A DNA stretch of 14,886 nucleotides from MedAcidi-G1 sp002294285 (lineage in GTDB: Bacteria; Actinomycetota; Acidimicrobiia; Acidimicrobiales; MedAcidi-G1): the NCBI GenBank assembly GCA_963999645.1, contig CAXEUY010000026.1, forward strand, positions 1 through 14,886. The letters are read 5' to 3'. The notes beneath the pieces were generated by a model. That model was not told the DNA's origin, ran no database searches, and worked only from the letters and a program-made list of their open reading frames with translations. Positions 8,303 through 14,520 of the stretch are shown here, in pieces (the stretch's first letter is position 1; every line of letters starts with the position of its first letter). Both the position numbers and the translations under genes were made by a program.

Positions 8303-8308
8303 AATTTG

Positions 8309-8314
8309 ATCGTA
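8309..8314 (-). promoter_or_regulatory. Candidate -10 element for the P450 gene
   Basis: TACGAT on the minus strand is followed by 6 nt and GTG 8302. A TTGACG hexamer at 8337-8342 could be a -35 box, but its 22-bp spacing is too long for a standard promoter. Confidence 0.25.
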
Positions 8315-8322
8315 TGCCAAAT

Positions 8323-8336
8323 AGACATGTTTGTCT
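8323..8336. repeat. Short inverted repeat in the P450/hydrolase divergent spacer
   Basis: AGACA and TGTCT form a perfect 5-bp inverted repeat separated by 4 bp. It lies next to the P450 5' end in the 83-107 bp spacer shared with the alpha/beta hydrolase. It could be an operator half-site pair, but sequences this short also occur by chance. Confidence 0.25.
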
Positions 8337-8409
8337 CGTCAACAAATATTGCAAATTAATTCTGGGGTGTTAGAAATATGGAGAGGTAATAAGGGATTAG
8401 AAATTGGTT

Positions 8410-9300
8410 ATGTACGAAGAGTTTTCAATGCTGAGCGAAAATGCTAGTGAGGTAGGGATCTCTTGGCGAGGACAACCAAAAGTTAAGAGAAGCTTTTTTA
8501 AGAGTTCTGAAGGTTTTTCTATTAGTGGAATAATCTGGGGAGAGGGATCACCCCAGTTGGTGCTTATTCATGGGGGAGCACAAAATGCCCATACATGGGA
8601 CACGGTTGCTTTAGCGCTCGATATTCCACTTCTGGCAGTTGACTTACCTGGTCATGGGCATTCAGATTGGCGACCCAAATGTGATTACACTCCATTTGTT
8701 CTTGCAACTCAAGTAGCCGAGGCGATAGAACATTGGGCCCCAGAAGCGGAAGCTATCGTAGGAATGTCGTTAGGTGGTTTAACTGCTGTATGTATAGCAG
8801 CTGACTATCCACAGCTGGTTAAACGACTAGGAATTATTGACGTTACACCTGGCACGGATCGAGATAAAGCTGAACCGATTATTAACTTTGTTTCAGGTCC
8901 TGAAGTATTTGAAAGTTTTGAAGAAATTTTAAACAGAACGATAGAGCATAACCCGACAAGATCTGAGTCTTCTTTAAGACGTGGTGTTTTGCACAATGCT
9001 CATGAATTAGAAGATGGAAATTGGGCTTGGAGGTATGACGTAGGAAGAGCGTGGAAGAATGAAAATTCTGAAGAGTCAATTGATTTTTCAGAACTGTGGA
9101 ACAAGGTTGCAGAAATTAATTCTCCGATCCATTTATGGTTAGGAGGTGCTTGGAGCGTCGTAGGGGATGAAGACATTGAAAAGATGAAAAATCTCCAAAA
9201 GGAACTAGTTGTTAGAAAAGTAGAAGGTGCAGGTCATAGCATTCAAGGTGACAAACCTCTGGAACTTACAGAATTGATAGAGGAACTGTTGCGTTCTTAG
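8410..9300 (+). CDS. Alpha/beta-fold hydrolase
   Basis: This serine hydrolase has about 296 residues. Numbering from TTG 8404, the oxyanion strand reads LVLIHGGAQNAHTW (52-65). The nucleophile elbow is GMSLG with Ser122, and the catalytic His is His278 in GAGHSIQGD. The acid is probably in the GDED stretch (254-257) after LWLGG. No signal peptide is visible, so it should be cytosolic. It may be an esterase, lactonase or C-C bond hydrolase; the sequence does not separate these. ATG 8410 is reported. TTG 8404, two codons earlier, has better spacing (8 nt) from AAGGG at 8391-8395 and could be the true start. Divergence from a CYP142-like P450 suggests a shared catabolic theme, which is an inference. 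It ends 3 bp from the convergent cofC gene. Confidence 0.88.
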   Translation: MYEEFSMLSENASEVGISWRGQPKVKRSFFKSSEGFSISGIIWGEGSPQLVLIHGGAQNAHTWDTVALALDIPLLAVDLPGHGHSDWRPKCDYTPFVLATQVAEAIEHWAPEAEAIVGMSLGGLTAVCIAADYPQLVKRLGIIDVTPGTDRDKAEPIINFVSGPEVFESFEEILNRTIEHNPTRSESSLRRGVLHNAHELEDGNWAWRYDVGRAWKNENSEESIDFSELWNKVAEINSPIHLWLGGAWSVVGDEDIEKMKNLQKELVVRKVEGAGHSIQGDKPLELTELIEELLRS

Positions 9301-9303
9301 TTC

Positions 9304-9867
9304 CTAATCAGAGATAAATTTTAGATCCTCTGGTTCATCTACATCAAAACTAAGTTTTGAATCAAATAGTTGCCGATATGGGAGGTTTAGCCTTTTAGCT
9401 TCCAATGTGTGAGAGGAAAATGATCCAGGACCGTATGAGAAACGAAAACCTTTTTGTGTAGGTATTACCAATACAGGAGTCCCGTCTCCTTTATGGTCTT
9501 GAACAATAGTAACTCCTTCGAAATCAGCACACCCTTCTAGATTTTCTGCATTTGGAAGATCAGCATGGGCGATAATTACTTTGGAGAAACCATTTTTCTC
9601 CAATATTTGAACACCTGCTTCTACTGCAGCGTTCAAGCCTGTTTCTTTTGTTCTGATCACCGAAACATTTTTGGATTCAGCCCATAAGGCAACTTCGTCA
9701 TCATCACAAACCACCCAAATGGGGAGGGTTGCAGATGAGTTGATTACATTTTCTGCCATCTTTTTCATCAGAAGAGATCGTTCAGATTTATTGAGTGTTT
9801 CTGAAAGTCTTTCTTTAGCCTCGTTAAACGATTTAATAGGTATTAACACGGCAATTGTTTCATCCAT
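9304..9867 (-). CDS. cofC/fbiD: 2-phospho-L-lactate / phosphoenolpyruvate guanylyltransferase (F420 biosynthesis)
   Basis: The enzyme activates phosphoenolpyruvate or 2-phospholactate with GTP, giving the donor that is joined to Fo during coenzyme F420 synthesis. The 187-residue length fits the family. Motifs follow the family order: IPIKSFNEAKERL (9-21), GLNAA (77-81), HADLP (101-105), a DGT loop (128-130), YGPGSF with a following His, and DVDEPEDL (175-182). The DGT loop reads GTP where most members have GTN, a small variation near the nucleotide site. No other F420 biosynthesis gene (fbiA, fbiB, fbiC) is in the window, so the pathway would be scattered. It lies 3 bp from the convergent hydrolase. 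A perfect TATAAT sits 7 nt before the ATG, without a usable ribosome-binding site, suggesting a leaderless mRNA. Confidence 0.88.
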   Translation of the reverse strand: MDETIAVLIPIKSFNEAKERLSETLNKSERSLLMKKMAENVINSSATLPIWVVCDDDEVALWAESKNVSVIRTKETGLNAAVEAGVQILEKNGFSKVIIAHADLPNAENLEGCADFEGVTIVQDHKGDGTPVLVIPTQKGFRFSYGPGSFSSHTLEAKRLNLPYRQLFDSKLSFDVDEPEDLKFISD

Positions 9868-9874
9868 TCGTTGG

Positions 9875-9880
9875 ATTATA
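9875..9880 (-). promoter_or_regulatory. -10 promoter element of cofC/fbiD
   Basis: A perfect TATAAT on the minus strand is followed by 7 nt (CCAACGA) and ATG 9867, placing transcription start at or beside the start codon. An AGGAGAA at 9890-9896 lies upstream of this element and so would not be in such a transcript. The -35 position is not conserved. Confidence 0.5.
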
Positions 9881-9950
9881 TGAAAGTTATTCTCCTATTA
9901 ATCTCGTAAGGTGTTTCACAGTTTCGAAATATTCTGGATTTTGGGAAGGT

Positions 9951-10634
9951 ATGCGTAAAGCTATTAAAGGAAAGTCGCCAAGTTTGCGTATAGAACGCTT
10001 TTACTGGGAGGCCGGAAATGAGACTATTGCTGGTCTAGATGAAGTCGGTAAAGGTGCGTGGGCAGGACCGCTTACAGTTGTTGCATTAGTGCCTAATCGT
10101 CAACGTCGAATCAACGGAGTTAGAGACTCAAAGATGCTAAATGAAGCTGAACGCGAGAGACTATTTGACCGCATAGACGCGTGGTCGGAAGATTGGTCTA
10201 TAGGGCACGCCAGTAATGAGGAGTGTGACGAGCTTGGAATGTCTGAAGCGCAGAGGATTGCAGCCAGACGAGCTATAGATGGATTGGCCAAAAAACCTGA
10301 TCGATTTTTACTCGATGGTTCTTGGGATTTTGTGAATAATGGAAAATCGGAGGCAATAATCCAGGGAGATCAGAAAAGCCTGTCGATTGCAGCGGCTTCA
10401 ATAATGGCAAAAGTTACGCGCGATCGGATAATGAAAGAAGCAGGAACGTTGTATCCAGATTACGAATTTCCTCAAAATAAAGGATATCCCAGCCCGAAAC
10501 ATCGATTAGCTCTTGCTAGCAAAGGCGCTACTTTTTTTCACCGAAGGACTTGGGCTTTCATGAGGGATCTTCCGCCTATAGGGGCTCCTTACATGAGAAA
10601 ACCTGAAGCTCAAACAAATATTTTTGAACTTTAG
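9951..10634 (+). CDS. rnhB: Ribonuclease HII
   Basis: The protein (227 residues from this start) cleaves the RNA strand of RNA-DNA hybrids and removes single misincorporated ribonucleotides from DNA. The acidic catalytic residues are all present: Asp30-Glu31 in GLDEVGKG, Asp122 in FLLDGS and Asp140 in QGDQKS. Lys34 takes the usual Arg place in the G-R/K-G motif that senses the ribose 2'-OH, an accepted alternative. SIAAASIMAKVTRDR is a highly conserved family block. The open frame extends upstream to TTG 9855 across the cofC start, but those 32 residues do not resemble the family. ATG 9951, with GGGAAGGT immediately before it, gives normal length. A possible -10, TATTCT, is at 9930-9935. The ribosome-binding site is unusually close to the ATG. 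Confidence 0.92.
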   Translation: MRKAIKGKSPSLRIERFYWEAGNETIAGLDEVGKGAWAGPLTVVALVPNRQRRINGVRDSKMLNEAERERLFDRIDAWSEDWSIGHASNEECDELGMSEAQRIAARRAIDGLAKKPDRFLLDGSWDFVNNGKSEAIIQGDQKSLSIAAASIMAKVTRDRIMKEAGTLYPDYEFPQNKGYPSPKHRLALASKGATFFHRRTWAFMRDLPPIGAPYMRKPEAQTNIFEL

Positions 10635-10658
10635 TAGTTGATTCTGAAGACATTTGGT

Positions 10659-10664
10659 TACCTT
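10659..10664 (+). promoter_or_regulatory. Candidate -10 element for the small membrane protein gene
   Basis: TACCTT is followed by 6 nt and ATG 10671, the same spacing seen at several other starts in the window. There is no ribosome-binding site and no clear -35 box. Confidence 0.25.
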
Positions 10665-10670
10665 TTTGCT

Positions 10671-11057
10671 ATGAACCGCTTAGTCAATTCTCTATGGGTT
10701 TTCGTCTGTTTCACGATTTTGGTGTGGGCAACAAGAATTTACAACCTCTTTAGAGACAATGAGATTTCAGTAGGTGAAAAAACATGGAGCTTATTCGTAG
10801 CAATAATCTTTCTTTTAGGGGCAGTTGCTATAACAAGGATTCTGGTAGGTAGTTGGAGGGATAGAAACTTAAAAAAATCACGATTAGTTCCAGCATTTTG
10901 TATCTGGACTATGACTTTTTGGGTTGTGAGAACTGTTGGTATCGTCGTTGCCAATCATCAAACAGGTTTTAAGTTGGTTCATGTTTCTATAGCTGTAGTT
11001 TTTATTTTGCTTTCCCTGGTGGTTAATAGATTAAAAACAATGGTCTCTAATATTTAG
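10671..11057 (+). CDS. Small four-helix membrane protein, function unknown
   Basis: This protein of 128 residues has four hydrophobic segments: roughly WVFVCFTILVWA, WSLFVAIIFLLGAVAI, a Trp-rich third segment around CIWTMTFWVV, and VSIAVVFILLSLVV near the C-terminus. Between helices two and three lies a basic loop (SWRDRNLKKSR). I do not recognise the family and assign no function. An upstream TTG at 10638 would add 11 residues. ATG 10671 is preferred because the added residues add no recognisable feature and a TACCTT hexamer sits 6 nt before the ATG. It begins 36 bp after rnhB on the same strand and may share its transcript. Its stop codon lies in the loop of a 9-bp inverted repeat. Confidence 0.65.
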   Translation: MNRLVNSLWVFVCFTILVWATRIYNLFRDNEISVGEKTWSLFVAIIFLLGAVAITRILVGSWRDRNLKKSRLVPAFCIWTMTFWVVRTVGIVVANHQTGFKLVHVSIAVVFILLSLVVNRLKTMVSNI

Positions 11058-11070
11058 TATTTATTAGAGA
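11044..11070. repeat. Perfect 9-bp inverted repeat around a stop codon
   Basis: TCTCTAATA (11044-11052) and TATTAGAGA (11062-11070) are exact reverse complements with a 9-nt loop containing the TAG stop of the membrane protein gene. On the plus strand it is followed by A7 rather than a T-run, so it is not a standard intrinsic terminator. It could be a mRNA-end hairpin or a DNA-binding site. Confidence 0.45.
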
Positions 11071-11098
11071 AAAAAATGTACTCTATGCTGAACCTAGG

Positions 11099-11104
11099 TA
11101 ACCT
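11099..11104 (+). promoter_or_regulatory. Candidate -10 element for the Nfu-N gene
   Basis: TAACCT is followed by 8 nt and ATG 11113, fitting a near-leaderless start. A better-placed leadered alternative would be TATGCT at 11084-11089. Neither has a clear -35 box. Confidence 0.25.
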
Positions 11105-11112
11105 TCGTCATT

Positions 11113-11448
11113 ATGGGACAGCCGATAAATGTAGTTTTTACACCTTCCTCTAAACAAGGTATATACCGTTTTGAGGTCAACAGATGCTTGACGGGAATGG
11201 ATCATGAAAGATTTCGAAATGATGATGAAATCATTGGCGACACGCCGTCAGATGAGTTAGCGAGAAGACTTTTCTCATTAGGTGGGATTGTTGGAATCCA
11301 TATAAATTCCAACATGATAACTGTGGAGTCCGATGCTTCAGAAATCTCAACCGATGAGTTAATCAGAATAATTTCGGATCTCCATCTTTTTTATACCGAC
11401 GGCGTGGAAGTGCCAAGCGACGACGAGATAGTCAACTCAGACTCATAA
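11113..11448 (+). CDS. Stand-alone Nfu N-terminal domain-like protein
   Basis: This 111-residue acidic protein resembles the N-terminal (Nfu_N/scaffold) domain of Nfu iron-sulfur carrier proteins. That pattern is a leading beta strand then TPSSKQGIYRFEVNRCL (10-26), a SDELARRLFSLGGIVGI stretch (46-62), and an NMITVESD strand (67-74). Nfu proteins usually continue with a NifU-type domain bearing a CxxC cluster-binding pair. That domain is absent; the only cysteine is Cys25. The protein ends in a highly acidic tail (EVPSDDEIVNSDS). It therefore probably does not carry a cluster by itself and may be a partner or adaptor; this is an inference. The stop is 3 bp before the next ATG, indicating an operon with the serine hydrolase. 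Confidence 0.65.
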   Translation: MGQPINVVFTPSSKQGIYRFEVNRCLTGMDHERFRNDDEIIGDTPSDELARRLFSLGGIVGIHINSNMITVESDASEISTDELIRIISDLHLFYTDGVEVPSDDEIVNSDS

Positions 11449-11451
11449 AAC

Positions 11452-12699
11452 ATGTCAGGAGAGCTAGACCTAGTTGAACCTTCAACGCTGGGTCTAAATA
11501 ACGAACGTTTAAGGCGGGTAGCTGATTACGCAAAAAGTTATGTAGAAGAAGGTTTCATGGTTGGAACTGATGTTCTAGTTGCCCGCCATGGAAAAGTTGC
11601 CTTAAGAGAAAGTTTTGGTTTCGCCGACCGTGAGGCGAAAAAAATTGTAGAGACCGACACTATTTGGCGGATCTTTTCAATGACAAAACCTATTGTTTCA
11701 GTAGCAACTATGCAATTAGTCGAAGAGGGGAAATTGCATCTGGAAGATCATTTAAGCAATTTTGTTCCTGCTTTTGGAAAAACTGAAGTTTTTTCTGGCG
11801 GCACATCTGAAAAACCAGAAACCTCACCTTTAGAAAGACCGATAAATATTTTAGATCTATTGACACACACAGCAGGACTTTCTTACTGGTTCACTAACCA
11901 ACATCCTGTTGACGAAATGTACAGAAAAGCAGAACTAGACAAAGTTCGTGAAAAACTAAGTTTGGCGGAGTTAACAGACTTCCTTGCGGAGTTTCCTTTA
12001 CGACATCAACCAGGCACTAGATGGTCTTATTCTATGGCTACTGATGTGCTGGGCAGAGTAATAGAAGTGGTTGAAGATCGTTCCCTTTATGAGGTTTTGT
12101 CAGAAAGGGTTTTGGGCCCTTTGGGTATGAAAGATACCTCGTTTCGAATATCTGACGAAAAAATCGATCGTTTAGCTGCCTGCTACATGCCAGAAGAAGG
12201 AACGTTATCCCCGCTACTTCTTGAGAAGCCTGAAGAAAGTGGCTATCGCGCGTCAAGATGGCAAAGCGGTGGTGGTGGCTTATTATCCACCATGCATGAT
12301 TACCAAAGGTTCTGCAGCATGTTGATTAACGGGGGAGAGCTTGACGGGAATCGAATTCTGGATTCAGAGACGATAAAACAAATGATGGAAAATCATCTGC
12401 CAGGCAAAGCAGATTTAACAGATGCTGGAGATCCACTCTATTACAAAGGTTTTTTTGATGGTGTGGGTTTTGGTCTAGGTTTTGCCGTCGTTCAGGACCC
12501 TGTCAAAGGACGGATTGAAGCTAAAGAAGGGGAGGCGTCATGGGGTGGGATGGCAAGTACTGCTTTCTGGGTAGATCCCGTTCAGGGGATAAATTGTATT
12601 TTTCTGACTCAGTTGGTGCCCTCAGGGACACATATAAAGTTGCGCTGGGACCTCCGTGCTTTGGTGAATCAAGCAGTTGAGGAAAAGTCAGAAAAGTGA
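11452..12699 (+). CDS. Serine hydrolase of the class C beta-lactamase / EstB esterase family
   Basis: This 415-residue penicillin-binding-fold hydrolase probably acts as an esterase or transesterase. The nucleophile motif SMTK is at 76-79 (Ser76, Lys79) and the second motif Tyr is Tyr193 in WSYSM. A WGG at 364-366 replaces the KTG of true beta-lactamases; this is the arrangement in EstB-type esterases and LovD relatives. There is no signal peptide or lipobox, so it is likely cytoplasmic, unlike secreted beta-lactamases. The substrate is unknown. It lies 3 bp after the Nfu-N gene, without a ribosome-binding site, so translation is likely coupled. Its TGA overlaps the GTG of the next gene by 4 bp. 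Confidence 0.88.
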   Translation: MSGELDLVEPSTLGLNNERLRRVADYAKSYVEEGFMVGTDVLVARHGKVALRESFGFADREAKKIVETDTIWRIFSMTKPIVSVATMQLVEEGKLHLEDHLSNFVPAFGKTEVFSGGTSEKPETSPLERPINILDLLTHTAGLSYWFTNQHPVDEMYRKAELDKVREKLSLAELTDFLAEFPLRHQPGTRWSYSMATDVLGRVIEVVEDRSLYEVLSERVLGPLGMKDTSFRISDEKIDRLAACYMPEEGTLSPLLLEKPEESGYRASRWQSGGGGLLSTMHDYQRFCSMLINGGELDGNRILDSETIKQMMENHLPGKADLTDAGDPLYYKGFFDGVGFGLGFAVVQDPVKGRIEAKEGEASWGGMASTAFWVDPVQGINCIFLTQLVPSGTHIKLRWDLRALVNQAVEEKSEK

Positions 12700-13337
12700 A
12701 AGAAAAAGAATCATCAGATAAGAAAGCTCAGGGGTTCGTCATAGGAGTCGGACCACACCCCGAACCTTGGCCTGAAGATGATCGTTTGGATATTGAACTT
12801 TTAGCCCAAGGAGACAAGCGGAACGTGATTGATGCTTATCGTTATTGGAGTGTAGAGGCAATAAGGAAAGATTTGGATACTCGAAGGCACTCTTTTCACG
12901 TTGCTATTGAGAATTGGGATCACGATTTAAACATTGGAACTGTCGTGCGGAACGCCAATGCTTTCCTAGCAGCGGGAGTTCATATTGTAGGGCGACGACG
13001 TTGGAACAGACGTGGAGCGATGGTGACTGATAGATATCAGCATGTTACATATCATCCGAAAATTGATGATTTGCTTATTTGGGCGGACTCAAACAGTATT
13101 CCACTTATTGGGGTGGATAATCTTCCGGGATCGGTTCCCTTAGAGAGTGTTTCTTTGCCAAAAGAGTGCGTTCTGGTTTTCGGCCAAGAGGGCCCAGGTC
13201 TCTCATCAAAGACACAAAGTGCATGTTCAATGGTTTGTTCGATTTCCCAGTATGGTTCGACTAGGTCCATCAATGCGGGTGTTGCATCAGGCATTGCTAT
13301 GCATACATGGATACGTCAGCATGCAGAAATTAACTAA
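12696..13337 (+). CDS. SpoU/TrmH-family RNA 2'-O-methyltransferase
   Basis: This SPOUT-fold enzyme (213 residues) would transfer a methyl group from S-adenosylmethionine to a ribose 2'-OH in tRNA or rRNA. All three SpoU motifs are visible: NIGTVVRNANAF (79-90) with Arg85, VFGQEGPGLS (161-170) with Glu165, and YGSTRSINAGVASGIAM (186-202), which forms the knot and cofactor pocket. The extra 65-residue N-terminal part, including GVGPHPEPWPEDD, has no clear family match to me. The target nucleotide cannot be read from sequence, although the compact form with YGSTRSIN resembles TrmH-like tRNA methyltransferases. The GTG start shares GTGA with the upstream stop, a typical translational-coupling junction. 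Confidence 0.88.
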   Translation: MKEKESSDKKAQGFVIGVGPHPEPWPEDDRLDIELLAQGDKRNVIDAYRYWSVEAIRKDLDTRRHSFHVAIENWDHDLNIGTVVRNANAFLAAGVHIVGRRRWNRRGAMVTDRYQHVTYHPKIDDLLIWADSNSIPLIGVDNLPGSVPLESVSLPKECVLVFGQEGPGLSSKTQSACSMVCSISQYGSTRSINAGVASGIAMHTWIRQHAEIN

Positions 13338-13368
13338 AATTTAGGTAAGGAAAGTTTTACTCGTTTCA

Positions 13369-13608
13369 ATGAGCTCCACAGATGTTAGTCACGAGACCGA
13401 AAGTGAAATTTTATTAGATGAAGGCGATCATGATCGCTTTTCTCATTATGCGAGAAAAGCTGACATAGTTGAGTCAGCTGTTACAGGAAAGCCAATAGTT
13501 GCTTTATGTGGCAAGGTTTGGGTACCAGATAGGAATCCAGACCGCTTTCCTCTTTGTCCCAGATGCAAGGAGTTGTATGAGAAGAAGAAATCTCAAGAAA
13601 GTAATTGA
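13369..13608 (+). CDS. DUF3039 protein, small putative zinc-binding actinobacterial protein
   Basis: This 79-residue protein matches the actinobacterial DUF3039 pattern: GDHDRFSHYA (19-28), then GKPIVALCGKVWVP (40-53), then RFPLCPRCKELYE (59-71). Cys47, Cys63 and Cys66, perhaps with His21 or His26, look like a zinc-binding set. The function of the family is unknown. Its presence is one of the better lineage clues in this window. It follows the methyltransferase by 31 bp. AAGGAAAG at 13347-13354 is a possible but rather distant ribosome-binding site (14-nt spacing). Confidence 0.88.
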   Translation: MSSTDVSHETESEILLDEGDHDRFSHYARKADIVESAVTGKPIVALCGKVWVPDRNPDRFPLCPRCKELYEKKKSQESN

Positions 13609-13615
13609 TTTTGTT

Positions 13616-13654
13616 AGTCAAATATTTTGTCACAACAACAATTTGTTTTTGACT
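13616..13654. repeat. Nested inverted repeats upstream of the dehydrogenase gene
   Basis: AGTCAAA (13616-13622) and TTTGACT (13648-13654) are perfect 7-bp reverse complements. Between them lie AACAA-T-TTGTT (13637-13647, an 11-bp palindrome) and TTGT-C-ACAA (13627-13635). The cluster is in the 66-bp spacer before the short-chain dehydrogenase gene and could bind a regulator. The sequence is AT-rich, which raises the chance of coincidence. Confidence 0.4.
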
Positions 13655-13662
13655 GCTAGGTC

Positions 13663-13668
13663 TAGAGT
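13663..13668 (+). promoter_or_regulatory. Candidate -10 element for the dehydrogenase gene
   Basis: TAGAGT is followed by 6 nt (CGAAGT) and ATG 13675, consistent with a leaderless start. TTGACT at 13649-13654 is only 8 bp upstream, too close to be its -35 box. Confidence 0.35.
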
Positions 13669-13674
13669 CGAAGT

Positions 13675-14520
13675 ATGAATGTTTTAATTACAGGAAGCAA
13701 TACGGGTTTTGGAAAGTTAGCCGCAATTTCTTTAGCTAGAAATGGTATGACAGTTATCGCGACCATGCGAAATTTGAGCAAAGGTGACGACCTCCTTAGA
13801 ATTTCTCAGGAGGAAGAACTTCCAATAGAAATCCGTCAATTAGATGTTTGTGACCCAGAGATGGTCAAGGATTGTTTGTCAGACGCTAGTGAAATAGATG
13901 CAGTTGTCAACAATGCAGGATTTGAAGTCCAAGCAGCAATTGAACAACTCGAAGACGAAATGATGCTCAGACAGCTTGATACGAACCTATTAGGACCCTT
14001 AAGAGTAATTAGGGCTGTTTTACCAGCTTGGTCTCAAAGAGGCAGTGGAGTGATAGTAAATGTAAGTAGCATCGCTGGTCGTTCAGCGCCTCCTTATAGT
14101 GGTTCGTATGCAGCTTCAAAACACGCTCTCGAAGCTCTCAGTGAGTCTTTACACTTTGAGGTTTCACATTTGGGAATTCGAGTGTGCGTAATAGAGCCAG
14201 GAAGATTTTCAACAGGCTTTTTTGAAAATATTGTCAGGCCAGATTCATGGGAAGGGTCATCGCATCAACAGCGTGCTACGGCATTTAGAGAAGCTTTATT
14301 AAATCTCGACAATCTTGGAAACGAGGGGACTGGTGAAGGTGGTGCTCCTGCTGACCCTCAGATCGTAGCGGATGCGATTGTTAGGGCAGTAAAAGATCCA
14401 ACTACACCTTTTAGAACACTCGTTGGTCAGGATGCTGAATTGATCGATGCTACTAAAACTTCGATGAGTTTTGAAGACTTTGAAGCGACTATGAGAGCTG
14501 CGCTTGATTGGCATGACTGA
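13675..14520 (+). CDS. Short-chain dehydrogenase/reductase (classical SDR)
   Basis: This NAD(P)-dependent oxidoreductase has 281 residues. The dinucleotide-binding TGSNTGFG is at 6-13, and NNAG is at 79-82. The catalytic Ser is in VNVSSIAG (Ser131/Ser132), with Tyr145 and Lys149 in YAASK. Arg32 after the second strand suggests preference for NADP(H). The PGRFSTGFF stretch at about 175-183 is typical of SDRs related to sterol or lipid reductases, but the substrate cannot be assigned. The gene stands after a 66-bp spacer with inverted repeats and a candidate -10 hexamer. The downstream lipoprotein ATG overlaps its end by 8 bp (ATGACTGA), so the two are probably co-expressed, although no functional link is obvious. 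Confidence 0.93.
   Translation: MNVLITGSNTGFGKLAAISLARNGMTVIATMRNLSKGDDLLRISQEEELPIEIRQLDVCDPEMVKDCLSDASEIDAVVNNAGFEVQAAIEQLEDEMMLRQLDTNLLGPLRVIRAVLPAWSQRGSGVIVNVSSIAGRSAPPYSGSYAASKHALEALSESLHFEVSHLGIRVCVIEPGRFSTGFFENIVRPDSWEGSSHQQRATAFREALLNLDNLGNEGTGEGGAPADPQIVADAIVRAVKDPTTPFRTLVGQDAELIDATKTSMSFEDFEATMRAALDWHD

Noticed and set aside
8349..8376. TTGCAA and TAGAAA as a promoter for the alpha/beta hydrolase gene
   Set aside because: Both hexamers are weak matches in AT-rich sequence, and nothing else supports them.
9855..9950. N-terminal extension of ribonuclease HII from TTG 9855
   Set aside because: The 32 added residues do not resemble the family and overlap the divergent cofC start. ATG 9951 gives the usual length.
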